DNA from: Methanobacterium aggregans | Lineage (GTDB): Archaea; Methanobacteriota; Methanobacteria; Methanobacteriales; Methanobacteriaceae | NCBI RefSeq assembly: GCF_017874455.1 | Contig: NZ_JAGGLN010000005.1 | Location: 124,001 to 188,000 of the forward strand | Direction of reading: 5' to 3' | DNA: 64,000 nt | Shown here: positions 19,459-28,412 of the stretch, one piece after another | How positions within the stretch are numbered: the first letter of the stretch is position 1 | Layout of the letters: every line of letters starts with the position of its first letter | Notes under the pieces: generated by a model | Databases searched by the model: none | What the model was told of the DNA's origin: nothing | The model's input: only the letters and a program-made list of their open reading frames with translations | Translations under genes and position numbers: made by a program

Positions 19459-20097
19459 TTGAAATCAAATAAATGGTTGATCATAGGATTGATAGTACTG
19501 ATTGCTGCGGCTGCTTCAGCCTTTTATGTGGTAGAAAACTTACATAGTGTTGGTATAACAGTTCATACCAATGGTACAAGTGTTAATGTCAAAGCATCCT
19601 CATTTTTACCAGTTCCAAGTGCAATGATAACTGAGATGAATGAAAAAGCCCTGGTGGATATTCAGGATGAAGACAGCACAGTTTCAAGTGTCAAGGCAGA
19701 TATGCAGGCAATTGCAAAGGAATACAACTACAATGCAACTGTTAAGATACAGTCTCAGTTTGGAACGGACCAACTGCCAATGCCAGCAACAGTGAATGGA
19801 ACCTCAATGGTCCCAACCTTACAGGATGGACAGAGCCTGATCCTTCTAAAAACAGATGATTTCAAGGTTGGAGATATTGTGGTTGCTAAACACCCCGATT
19901 ATGGCTTAATAGTGAAGAGACTGGCTGCAATCAATGGAACCATGGTTTACCTCAAAAGTGACAACACCAAAACAGAAGTTGTTGGAACTCAAACCATCTA
20001 CGAGGATGGGTACTACCAAGTTGTCACCATTGAAAAAACACCTTTAAACACATGGCTTCCACGAGAAAATGTTATAGGCGTTGTGAAGGGATATTAA
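19459..20097 (+). CDS. Signal peptidase I-like (S26 family) membrane protein
   Basis: This 212-residue protein begins with a single membrane anchor (about residues 6-25). Between roughly 30 and 105 there is an extracytoplasmic segment with no recognised domain. The C-terminal half has the S26 fold: Ser116 in NGTSMVPTLQDG, then DIVVAKHPDYGLIVKRLAAI with Lys153, and LPRENVIGVV close to the end. A Ser-Lys pair is the bacterial type; the usual archaeal Sec11-type enzyme has histidine in place of the lysine. The TTG start lies behind GGTGATAAT that overlaps the aroD stop, so translation is coupled to aroD. The substrate is unknown; cleavage of signal peptides is an inference from the fold. Confidence 0.75.
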   Translation: MKSNKWLIIGLIVLIAAAASAFYVVENLHSVGITVHTNGTSVNVKASSFLPVPSAMITEMNEKALVDIQDEDSTVSSVKADMQAIAKEYNYNATVKIQSQFGTDQLPMPATVNGTSMVPTLQDGQSLILLKTDDFKVGDIVVAKHPDYGLIVKRLAAINGTMVYLKSDNTKTEVVGTQTIYEDGYYQVVTIEKTPLNTWLPRENVIGVVKGY

Positions 20098-20356
20098 ACC
20101 CTTTATACGCCTCTCTTTTAACACACAACCTTTTTTTAAAATACACATTATTTTTTTAAATCTGGAAAAACAACATTACAACAACTTTTTTATAAATAAT
20201 TTTTATAAAATAATATAAAAGAAAGACTTAAAGTTTTTTATAAGTTTTTATAAAATTCTTCAATATTATTAATAAGTCCTAATAAAGTTTTATTTTAGAA
20301 ATTATATTACTGATGAACTTTAAATAGAAATTTAAATGATAATAAATGGTGATAAT

Positions 20357-20557
20357 ATGAACGGACAAAATAGAAAGGATATAAAAGCAGGGATTGAAGT
20401 TTACATAGTGCTGAAAAAGGACCAGCGCACTGGAAAAAGAACCAAAGGGATTGTTAAGAATATATTAACCAAATCTTCATTCCACCCTCATGGAATAAAG
20501 GTAAGACTTCAAGATGGACAAGTAGGACGTGTTCAAGAAATTATAAATGATAATTAA
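20357..20557 (+). CDS. YwbE-family (DUF2196) small protein
   Basis: A basic protein of 66 residues of the YwbE family, conserved across bacteria and archaea, with no known function. The family pattern is seen in AGIEVYIVLKKDQRTGK, IVKNILTKS and PHGIKVRLQDGQVGRVQ; it folds as a small beta barrel and the many lysines would allow nucleic acid binding, though this is only a guess. I chose the ATG at 20357 because GGTGATAAT stands right before it; an in-frame upstream ATG at 20336 lacks such a site. Confidence 0.85.
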   Translation: MNGQNRKDIKAGIEVYIVLKKDQRTGKRTKGIVKNILTKSSFHPHGIKVRLQDGQVGRVQEIINDN

Positions 20558-20819
20558 CTTGTAAATTCACTTATTCATCTGGATTAACCAGGATAAAGTT
20601 TCAATAAGATTAACAGTTTCAATTAACACTTTTAATATTTCTTAAATCCTCCATAATTTAAAAAATTTTATAGAACTAAAACACTTTAAAAACTATTTAA
20701 TAGAAAATAGGTAGGTACCAAAAAAAATAATATCAGTACTAAAAAAAGTTAATAAAAGAATTTAAAGCATGAAAACCTTTAAATTCAATTATCCCTCCTA
20801 ATCATGTTATTTTTTTGAG

Positions 20820-21782
20820 TTAACTCAATTCTGCCAGTCTTTTAACCCTTTTAACCATGTTTGGATGGGTTGAAAGGATTTCCATTAATTTGTTGGCAGT
20901 ACTTATTTTTGCAGGGGTGTACCTTAACTCAGAAAGTTCTGCTTCACTTATAATGCCGTCCATGTTAATATCCAGCTGCCTGAGGTCGTTTATTTCGTTT
21001 CGTGCATCAGATACATCGTTAACAAAGAATGCCTTCACACCCTCAACTTCCTTCAACTCATCTTTGTTGAATTTAGCAGATCCATAAACGAGTTTGTAAA
21101 GGGCACTTGCAAGTTTGTGGGGTTTGCATCCCAGCTCAACACTGCCCTGGTCTGCGTAGTATTCCCTTGCACGGGAAACAAATAGGACGAGAAGCTGTCC
21201 TAACAGGTAAGCACCGAGAGCTGCAATTCCAATGATTGCACTTCCATTATCCCTATCTCCCCCTGAGAACAGGGTGCTGAAGAATATGTAGTAACAGATA
21301 AGGGGTACAACGCTTATCATGGTCATCACAATCATATCGCTGTGTTTTATGTGGGACATTTCATGTCCAAGCACAGCTTCAAGCTCATCTTCATCAAGAA
21401 GATTCATTATTCCTCTTGTTACACAGATCCTTCCATCTCTCTTGGTTCTGCCGAATGCAAATGCGTTTGGAAGGTTCATTTCAGCAATTCCAACCTTTGG
21501 CTTGGGGATGTTTGCCTTAATTGCAAGATCCTCGATCATTGCATGTAAATGGGGAGCTTCAGCCTCAGATACGTAGTGGACATGCATGGTCATCTCAACC
21601 ATCTTAGGACCGAGCATGTACTGGGCGAAGACTATAATTATCGCGAATAAAGCATATATTCCAGGCCCTCCAAATCCAAAGTAATAACTTATAAGCATTA
21701 CAAGAACATAAAGAAGCCCAAATAGCAGCACACTAGCTGCCCAAAGTCTTAATTTTAACTTCCAGGTACTCATACCCTTCAT
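20820..21782 (-). CDS. htpX: HtpX-like M48 zinc metalloprotease
   Basis: An integral membrane protease that degrades misfolded membrane proteins in bacteria. Two membrane spans near residues 8-55 precede the zinc motif AVLGHEMSHIKHSD near residue 135, and further spans follow before the third ligand in the AREYYADQGSVELG helix near residue 205. I start at the ATG at 21782 (320 residues), behind GAGGAGATTGAA; the frame stays open 57 codons further upstream, but that part has no ribosome binding site and an atypical composition. A C-terminal segment with DINMDGIISEAELSEL near residue 275 looks like an EF-hand loop, which is unusual for HtpX. Confidence 0.9.
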   Translation of the reverse strand: MKGMSTWKLKLRLWAASVLLFGLLYVLVMLISYYFGFGGPGIYALFAIIIVFAQYMLGPKMVEMTMHVHYVSEAEAPHLHAMIEDLAIKANIPKPKVGIAEMNLPNAFAFGRTKRDGRICVTRGIMNLLDEDELEAVLGHEMSHIKHSDMIVMTMISVVPLICYYIFFSTLFSGGDRDNGSAIIGIAALGAYLLGQLLVLFVSRAREYYADQGSVELGCKPHKLASALYKLVYGSAKFNKDELKEVEGVKAFFVNDVSDARNEINDLRQLDINMDGIISEAELSELRYTPAKISTANKLMEILSTHPNMVKRVKRLAELS

Positions 21783-22181
21783 TTCAATCTCCTCTTTTTT
21801 AGTTTCATTGATCCAATATCTGTGGGTAAACTCTATAAATAATGTTGTGATACAAAGATCTTTTTTTGAAAACATCACTGATCTTTTGAATAGCCCATTT
21901 TTCGATGAATTTTGATGTAAATCCTTGCCTAAAGACATCACTGATGTAACCATATCCCTGTAAAAACTTCAAATAGACGTTAAAACTAAAAATATGGGCT
22001 AGAATAAGAACAATTAAATAATAAACCCAAAATCAGTTTTAATTAAATAGTTAATTAAAATAGGATTTAATTGAACATTAACTAAAATAAATAGGATTTA
22101 ATTCAGTATTAACTAAAATAAATAGAATTAATTGAGTAGAATCACTTGAGTAACTAAGAGTAACATGTTAAAGTTAACATG
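21783..22181. repeat. AT-rich gap with imperfect 31-bp repeats
   Basis: This gap between htpX and the DedA gene holds, from about 22049 to 22136, two to three imperfect copies of a unit that includes TTAACTAAAATAAATAG, with a period near 31 bases. The part next to 21782 must hold the htpX promoter. I see no gene. Confidence 0.5.
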
Positions 22182-22805
22182 TTAATCTATATTTGTTGTG
22201 TTTTTGTAGTGGTAAACCAGGTATCCTAAGAATGCAATTATTCCAATTGCCACGATTATGTCTAGTATGTGGAAGTAGCCCTTTATAATCTCCCATCTTG
22301 GACCTAACTGAACTCCTATATAACCCAGAACAAAACACCATGGCAGTGAACCTAAAAAGGTGTAGATCACAAACTTCTTGAGGTCCATGTGTGCAATTCC
22401 TGCAGGAAGTGATATGAACGTTCTGATAATTGGAAGCACCCTGCTTATGAGCACAGCTTCGTATCCGTAGCGTTCGAACCACTGGTCTGCAAGTTCGAGT
22501 TTGCTGTGGCTTATAAGTACATACTTACCGTATTTTTCAAGAAAAGGTCTTCCCCCTTTTAAACCTACGAAGTAGGCTATGAGGGATCCGAAGAGGTTTC
22601 CCAGAGCACCGATGAGGGTTATGCCCCAGAGTGTCATGTTGGTGTTACCCTGCCATACAACGAATCCGCTGAATGGCATGATAATTTCGCTTGGAAGGGG
22701 TATACATGCGCTTTCAAGGGTCATTCCAATGAAAACTCCCCAGTAACCAAGACTACTTATAAGAGATATTGCGAAGTTGCTTACAAATTCTACTAGTCCT
22801 ACCAT
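22182..22805 (-). CDS. DedA-family membrane protein
   Basis: A 207-residue protein of the DedA (SNARE-associated/VTT) superfamily, whose bacterial members are tied to membrane homeostasis and undecaprenyl phosphate or phospholipid scrambling. The signatures are seen in SACIPLPSEIIMPFSGF near residue 33, GNLFGSLIAYFVGLKGGR near 68 and SRVLPIIRTFISLPAGIAHM near 123, where the arginines and prolines of the re-entrant loop lie. About four to five hydrophobic segments. The archaeal substrate is unknown. It is a single minus-strand gene. Confidence 0.88.
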   Translation of the reverse strand: MVGLVEFVSNFAISLISSLGYWGVFIGMTLESACIPLPSEIIMPFSGFVVWQGNTNMTLWGITLIGALGNLFGSLIAYFVGLKGGRPFLEKYGKYVLISHSKLELADQWFERYGYEAVLISRVLPIIRTFISLPAGIAHMDLKKFVIYTFLGSLPWCFVLGYIGVQLGPRWEIIKGYFHILDIIVAIGIIAFLGYLVYHYKNTTNID

Positions 22806-23002
22806 GCTATTATCCTGCCATATACTACTTTAAATCAAATCTTTAAATCCAATTTTAACTTAAACATCAAAAAGACTTTTTCAATGTAAATTGTTTCTTT
22901 TCCATACAATATAAAAATGTGTAATTAGTTCCTAAGCTCATTGCACCCTATATAATTTGATAATATTCAGTTTATGTTTTAACAGCTATCTTCAGGTTAA
23001 CC

Positions 23003-23932
23003 TCACTCAAACTTAATAAATTTTTCAGGATTGAAACCCTGCTCAAGCAGGATCATCCTATCAGATTTCTGCAATGGTTTTTGGGACACAGGAGGTATGG
23101 GAGTTCCCTTTTTGGCAAGTACAGTTCCACCCTTCTTATTTGCGGCTAAAAATTTCCCAGCATTTCCATTTATAATTATAATTCCACTTTTCATATCGAT
23201 CGCTGTGAAATCATCAGCATCACCGTTTATAATGATGGTTCCACCGTTCAGGAGTGCTCCAGTATTTTTTCCTGCATTTCCATTGATCCGAACTCTGCCT
23301 TTCTTCATGAGTATTCCAGTGCTCAGGTCAACGTTGCCCCTCATGAAAACCTCTGCATCCACATCAAGCCTGGCTCCAACAGTGTCCTTAACAGTCCCAT
23401 CATCAATTATCAATTTTTTACCTGTTAATTGACAACCAATGAGTTTGTCCTGTCCTGAACCATTTTTAAGGATGTCAGTGATGGATATGAATTTTTTGTA
23501 ACCATTTTCATCTGATTTAACTTCAACCAGGTTACCTACAGGTTCTTTAACCTTTCCTTTAACGTAAATGGATCCCCCAACCATGCTTATACCCATTCTG
23601 GTATCAACGGACCCATCAACGTACACATCACCAACAGGAATGTTTTCACCAGTTCCACCAAAGTATTTGAGGTCAGCCCCCATACTTGAACAGAGCCTGT
23701 GACCCGCATCACCTTTAATATGCACATCCCCACCATTTTTCAGGTGTTCAACCAGATCACCAAATGTTTGGTTGTTATCAGGTATTTTCCAGCTTGGATC
23801 AAGTTTTTCTCCTTTATGCTGCCAGTGAAAGTTGTACGTGAAGTCGCAGAGACAGTCAACAGGTTTCTGGAGTTCTACCTCCAGCACATCTCTATCAGAT
23901 TTTTCCTTGGATTTTCCAAATAGTTTGAACAT
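23003..23932 (-). CDS. FwdC/GXGXG-type beta-helix protein
   Basis: The 309-residue protein has repeated strands of the GXGXG type found in subunit C of formylmethanofuran dehydrogenase and in the C-terminal domain of glutamate synthase: GDVHIKGDAG, GSIYVKGKV, GRVRINGNAG, GTIIINGDAD and GIIIINGNAG. These build a right-handed beta helix. About 50 residues at the start (with a short basic KSKEK patch) and 40 at the end lie outside the repeats. No other formylmethanofuran dehydrogenase subunit is near, so this is a free-standing paralogue rather than the enzyme subunit. The ATG follows GGTGGTTTCAA. Confidence 0.75.
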   Translation of the reverse strand: MFKLFGKSKEKSDRDVLEVELQKPVDCLCDFTYNFHWQHKGEKLDPSWKIPDNNQTFGDLVEHLKNGGDVHIKGDAGHRLCSSMGADLKYFGGTGENIPVGDVYVDGSVDTRMGISMVGGSIYVKGKVKEPVGNLVEVKSDENGYKKFISITDILKNGSGQDKLIGCQLTGKKLIIDDGTVKDTVGARLDVDAEVFMRGNVDLSTGILMKKGRVRINGNAGKNTGALLNGGTIIINGDADDFTAIDMKSGIIIINGNAGKFLAANKKGGTVLAKKGTPIPPVSQKPLQKSDRMILLEQGFNPEKFIKFE

Positions 23933-24192
23933 TTGAAACCACCTTTGATGTGTTTTTATATCAGATGCATATGATTAATCTTTTCATTTAAAACTCCATT
24001 TGAACGTCTTTTCATTTAAATAAAAAAATATATCTTTAAAACTTTTTGAATGTTCCAAAGCATTTTGAAGGTTAAATTAACCATTTTGTCCTATTTAACG
24101 GTTTTTAGGTTTGATTAGCAAAGTATAAATAGTATCATCCAAAATAAGAATCTTGTTAATGTTAAAAAGTATTAAAAAATAGGGGTGTTTAC

Positions 24193-24570
24193 GTGGAACT
24201 CAAAGCAAAGAAATTTTTAGGAAAAAAAGTCCTGGACAGCGACCTTTTTGAAGTTGGAGAAGTATCTGATTTTGAGTTTGATACAGAAACATGGCTCATC
24301 AAATCTTTAATGGTATCCACAGGTGTTATGGGCATTGAAGGTTCATTCAAGGTAACCTGTGAAGAGGTTGACAAAGTGGGAGACCAGATAATGCTCAAAC
24401 TCAAAAAAGAGGAAATAGATGAAAGGGCAGAAAGACCACTCCAGAAAAGCACAGAAAGCGCTAAAAAAACACTTGAAAATGTTGGTAAATCCGTTACAAA
24501 AACCGGTGGGGACATTAAAAAGACAGTTACAAGTAAATCCCTGCGTAAAAAGGAAGAAGAAGAGGATTGA
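24193..24570 (+). CDS. PRC-barrel domain protein
   Basis: The first 75 residues form a PRC barrel (FLGKKVLDSDLFEVGEVSDF, then VMGIEGSFKVTCEEVDKVGD), a small domain known from photosynthetic reaction centre subunit H and RimM. Archaeal stand-alone forms are common and lack a known job. After residue 75 the protein becomes a charged, helical tail ending in a Lys/Glu cluster (KKEEEEED). The start is GTG, with AGGGGTG ten bases before. It is followed after 65 bases by the NcsA-like gene. Confidence 0.8.
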   Translation: MELKAKKFLGKKVLDSDLFEVGEVSDFEFDTETWLIKSLMVSTGVMGIEGSFKVTCEEVDKVGDQIMLKLKKEEIDERAERPLQKSTESAKKTLENVGKSVTKTGGDIKKTVTSKSLRKKEEEED

Positions 24571-24634
24571 GTTAAAAAACTCCACTCTTTTTAATTGAAT
24601 CATCAAAGCTATTTTTTAGGGTATTCGTGGTAAT

Positions 24635-25384
24635 ATGAGCATAGAAAAGGCCGAATTTTTACATAGAATTGGCGTGGACACAAGGTTCGTCAGCATAATG
24701 GATGGGCATGTTTTCATAAACAACCTGAAGTTCTCAAGATTTTCAAGAAGAAAGGAAGAACTTTTCCTGGGAAAATTCCCAGATGAACATGTTGTAAGGT
24801 CCAAAATATTCCAGAAAATATGTACAAGGGCTTCAAGAAACCTTAAAACATCCCTAAACCCCAATGATAAAATATTTATTCTTGATAATGAAGCTGAAAA
24901 TGTTGTGGAAAAAAACTGTTTTAAATATGCTCTGCTCACAGTTTTAGAGCCTTACAAAAGAAAATACGGTATTGAATTCATATTCGGCAGCTCTTTAAAA
25001 GATTCCGAGGGTTCGGGTGCAGATTCAATTGCACTGCCTGTCACCCTGGATGCAGAATCAATTAAAATAGTTGATATTATCCTTATGGGTGGTAGAATAT
25101 GTTCTCCAAGCTCCAAAGGAAGCTTCCAGAACATGAAACTGATTTATCCCCTTTTAAACGTTCCAGATTCATGGATAATTTCATGGCTTGAAAAACAGGA
25201 CTTAAGTTGCAGATTCCAACATGAAACAACTGAATTTAACACAATGGAACATGGAACCAAAAATGAAAACATGGCTTCAAATGATTTTTCAAAAGATTTA
25301 ATAGATTTTTTAGGGGATTTCATTCCAGATGTGCGGGAGAACATCCTCAAATCTGCAGAATTCATTCAAGAAAATCATATTTAA
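24635..25384 (+). CDS. Degenerate NcsA/TtuA-like (PP-loop family) protein
   Basis: I read this 249-residue protein as a distant relative of the NcsA/TtuA/Ctu1 tRNA thiolases. A segment at residues 45-75 rich in Arg and Phe, the phrase NPNDKIFILDN near 76 and YKRKYGIEFIFGSS near 106 sit where those enzymes have the linker and the ATP pyrophosphatase core. LIYPLLNVPDSWIISWLEK near 170 and FIPDVRENILKSAEFI near 229 match their C-terminal part. The SGGxDS ATP loop is replaced by DNEAEN-like residues and the CxxC zinc pairs are missing, so it cannot be a normal thiolase. It could be a scaffold or regulator. Confidence in relatedness is moderate. Confidence 0.55.
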   Translation: MSIEKAEFLHRIGVDTRFVSIMDGHVFINNLKFSRFSRRKEELFLGKFPDEHVVRSKIFQKICTRASRNLKTSLNPNDKIFILDNEAENVVEKNCFKYALLTVLEPYKRKYGIEFIFGSSLKDSEGSGADSIALPVTLDAESIKIVDIILMGGRICSPSSKGSFQNMKLIYPLLNVPDSWIISWLEKQDLSCRFQHETTEFNTMEHGTKNENMASNDFSKDLIDFLGDFIPDVRENILKSAEFIQENHI

Positions 25385-25566
25385 TAGTTAATCATTCATG
25401 AAGTTTTTTTCAACGTCTTTTTTAGATTCCTTTTTGGTATTTTTTCTAAAATTTTTAATAAGTTAGGTTTAATTTTTACTTTTAAGCATTGTAAAATCAA
25501 TACAACACTATTTATAAGCTTAATTATCCTTAATTAATTGTTTTCATCAAATTTCTAATAAGAAGT

Positions 25567-25616
25567 AGAACTAAGGAATAAAAAAGGTAGAAGGAGAACT
25601 AAGGAATAAAAAAGGT
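25567..25616. repeat. Tandem repeat with 28-bp period, two copies
   Basis: AGAACTAAGGAATAAAAAAG followed by GT occurs at 25567-25588 and again at 25595-25616, in the gap between the converging NcsA-like and rfcL genes. The copies are identical over 22 bases. It is likely a slippage product. Confidence 0.6.
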
Positions 25617-25649
25617 GGAAATAGGGTACATTAAGAATTGGGATCAGAT

Positions 25650-27182
25650 CTAGAAACTGAAAAGAGAGGTTTGTTTATCTTTATTTCCCTTTTTATCCCT
25701 AGTTTCATCTGATTTTTTGGATTCATCATCTTTTTTAGGTTCAACTTTCTCTCTAGAATTTTTAGATACTGAAGTGGATCTTCGAGATTTTTTGTCTGAT
25801 TTTTCTTCAGTTTTTTCCTCAGAGGGTGTGGATGATTTAGTTTTCCGGGTTTTAGCTGAACTTTTAAGATTTTCAGGTTTCAAATTGAAATTAAGAGACT
25901 CATCGATCCCATTTTTGGATTCCTTCTCAGCTTCTTTCTTAGCCTTTTCACGGGCTTTTTCTATCTTTTTAACGGGTATCTTCTTTGAACGGAAGAGTTT
26001 AACCTCATCATCTGCCAGTCCGAAGTAATCTGTCATTTCATAGGCCACTTCATCGTCCTGGAACATGATCTCGAAGTAGGGGAACTGTTCACGTGCAACC
26101 TTTTTAGAGGTGTGAAGCTTCTCTCCAATCTTAACTGCAGCCCTATCCCTCAGATCCCGTTTTGCACGACTTTTTGAAAGCATACTGTAAACTGATGAAT
26201 TGGTGTAACGTGCAAACTTCTTGTAGGTTTCATCCTTTGAAACTGCAACTCCCAGACTCATCAAATCATATGCATACTTCCAGTAGGAGTAAACACGGGT
26301 GTTGAAAGCCCGACCAAGATATGTATCCGCAAGTGAAACCATTTCATATGCATCAATTATTTCATAGGCCTTTTCATATTCCCGGGGAATGTTTTCAGTC
26401 ACAAGCTCAAGTATGAAATTAGGTTCAGCTTCTAACTTCATAGCATCCTTTATCCTGTGAATGTTTTTACTTTTAAGTACCACACGCACAGAATCGAATA
26501 TGTTTGCAACATCATCCTTCTTTGAGAGAATATCAAGGTCTTCCGAGGTGACTTCAGATTTTCCACGGGCCATAACTTCCAGGTCGTTTATTGCAGATCG
26601 AAGGTCTCCATTTGAACGTTTTGCAAGGTTTCGAAGCACATGTTCCTCAAATTTAACTCCCTCCTTAACACATATCCTCTTCAAAAGAGCAACTATTGAG
26701 TTGGTATGAACCTTACGGAGATTTATAACGTTGCATTTGGTTTTAAGACTTTTGAGCCTTTTACTGTAGGGATCGTTTGCCATCATTATGAGGGGGTGAC
26801 GTCCCTCCTTGATGATTTTACTTATTGCTCTGGTACCTCCACGATCCTCTGTTCCATGGATTCCATCCACCTCATCAAGTATTATGAGTTTTAAACCCTC
26901 ACCAAAAAGTGATCTTGAAACTGAAGCCTCACCAACGGTGTTAACGATTATGTCGTAGGATCTCTTGTCACTGGCGTTGAGTTCTATGTGTTCTGAAAAT
27001 TCCCTTGCAGCCAGATGGGCCATTGTGGTTTTACCGGTACCTGGCGGACCCACAATTAGCAGACATTTTTGTGGATTGCCCTTCAACCACTCCTCAGCCC
27101 ATTCGAGTATTTCCTTTTTAACCTTGACGTTCCCCAGAACTTCATCAAAGTTCTTTGGACTGTATTTTTCTGTCCACAACAT
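25650..27182 (-). CDS. rfcL: Replication factor C large subunit
   Basis: The large subunit of the archaeal clamp loader that opens the PCNA ring. Walker A is GPPGTGKTTMAHLAARE near residue 45, Walker B LIILDEVDGIHG near 100. The AAA+ core runs to about residue 230 and the collar domain to about 400. The last 100 residues are a Lys/Ser/Glu-rich, probably disordered tail ending in KQTSLFSF, a PIP-box-like PCNA contact (Q, L and F at the spacing expected). Length 510 is normal. It starts 13 bases after rfcS and forms an operon with it. Confidence 0.96.
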   Translation of the reverse strand: MLWTEKYSPKNFDEVLGNVKVKKEILEWAEEWLKGNPQKCLLIVGPPGTGKTTMAHLAAREFSEHIELNASDKRSYDIIVNTVGEASVSRSLFGEGLKLIILDEVDGIHGTEDRGGTRAISKIIKEGRHPLIMMANDPYSKRLKSLKTKCNVINLRKVHTNSIVALLKRICVKEGVKFEEHVLRNLAKRSNGDLRSAINDLEVMARGKSEVTSEDLDILSKKDDVANIFDSVRVVLKSKNIHRIKDAMKLEAEPNFILELVTENIPREYEKAYEIIDAYEMVSLADTYLGRAFNTRVYSYWKYAYDLMSLGVAVSKDETYKKFARYTNSSVYSMLSKSRAKRDLRDRAAVKIGEKLHTSKKVAREQFPYFEIMFQDDEVAYEMTDYFGLADDEVKLFRSKKIPVKKIEKAREKAKKEAEKESKNGIDESLNFNLKPENLKSSAKTRKTKSSTPSEEKTEEKSDKKSRRSTSVSKNSREKVEPKKDDESKKSDETRDKKGNKDKQTSLFSF

Positions 27183-27195
27183 TTTCTTCTGCCCT

Positions 27196-28149
27196 TTATT
27201 TTAATAAAAATTTGGTTAAGAGAGCTTCAAGCTGAATCCTTGGATTTGATCCTTCCCTTATCCTGTAATCGTACTCTCCAATACTTTCTATCAATCGTAT
27301 ATATTTATCTCCAGGTATCAGGTCATCCATGGCCATCCTTGAAACTTCCTGGTAGATCTGGGTTACCATATCCTCTCCACTTGTACCTTGAACAACCATA
27401 ACCTCACGTAGAAGGTCCCTTGCACCCATAAAGTCACCGTCAAGGGCTTTGTTCACGATCTTTCGAACATCCTTTGGTTTGGCCTTTGATACAACTTCAT
27501 GAACGCTCTCCTCAGTGAGTTCCTCATCTCTGGATGAAGATGCCTGGAGTATGTTCACAGCACGCCTCATATCTCCCTCTGAGAAGTAAACAATACTTTC
27601 AATAGCTCCGGGGCTGGTCTTCAAGTTCTCTGCTTCAGCTATTTTTTGAAGTCTTTTGATGATCTGGTTGCCCTTAACCGGTGCAAACCTGAAGATAGCA
27701 CATCGGGATTGTATAGGATCTATTATCTTTGAGGAGTAATTACATGAGAGTATAAATGAAGAAGTCTTTGTGTACATCTCCATTTCCCTTCTCAGGGCAT
27801 GCTGTGCATCCTTGGTCATGTTGTCAACTTCGTCCAGGAATATGATCCTGAAGGGGGCTCCAACAGCCTTGAGTCTGCAGAAGTTTTTGATGTTATTCCT
27901 CACAGTGTCTATTCCCCTGGCATCTGAAGCGTTCAGCTCAAGGAAGTTCTGCTTCCAGTACTCACCGAGCACGGCCTTTGCAAGTGCAATTGCAGTGGTT
28001 GTTTTTCCAACACCTGCAGGGCCTGTGAACATCAAGTTGGGCATACTGCCTTCATCTATGTACCTTTTAAGTCTGTGAATTATATGATCCTGACCCACAA
28101 CCTCATCGAGGTTTTGTGGTCTGTACTTTTCAACCCATGGTCCATTCAT
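27196..28149 (-). CDS. rfcS: Replication factor C small subunit
   Basis: The 317-residue AAA+ small subunit; four copies join one RfcL. It has NLDEVVGQDHIIHRLKRY at the start, Walker A TGPAGVGKTTTAIALAKA near residue 43, Walker B IIFLDEVDNM near 104, sensor 1 SFILSCNYSSKI near 132 and the arginine finger in PIQSRCAIFRF near 147. The collar domain fills residues 230-317. The ATG is behind GGTGATGAA. It is transcribed first in the rfcS-rfcL pair. Confidence 0.97.
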   Translation of the reverse strand: MNGPWVEKYRPQNLDEVVGQDHIIHRLKRYIDEGSMPNLMFTGPAGVGKTTTAIALAKAVLGEYWKQNFLELNASDARGIDTVRNNIKNFCRLKAVGAPFRIIFLDEVDNMTKDAQHALRREMEMYTKTSSFILSCNYSSKIIDPIQSRCAIFRFAPVKGNQIIKRLQKIAEAENLKTSPGAIESIVYFSEGDMRRAVNILQASSSRDEELTEESVHEVVSKAKPKDVRKIVNKALDGDFMGARDLLREVMVVQGTSGEDMVTQIYQEVSRMAMDDLIPGDKYIRLIESIGEYDYRIREGSNPRIQLEALLTKFLLK

Positions 28150-28412
28150 TTCATCACCATTTTCTCTACATTTTATTTTTATCTACAAATGATATTTGTA
28201 AAATCTGCGTATATTATTTTGTGCAGACATTTTTTTTTAGATAATTCATTTGAATCATTTAATACAAATTTTTTTTATAAAATTTATAAAAAAGGATTTA
28301 AATGCTTTTTAAGTTTTGATTTTAATTTTATTAATTAAAAAGTGAATTTTATGGATAATATGATCTTATCCTTCTATTATCAAAGAATTAAATGGATAAG
28401 ATTTATTTAACT

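Noticed and set aside
21783..21953. An N-terminal extension of the HtpX protein by 57 residues.
   Set aside because: A strong ribosome binding site stands before the inner ATG at 21782, and the extension has no conserved character.
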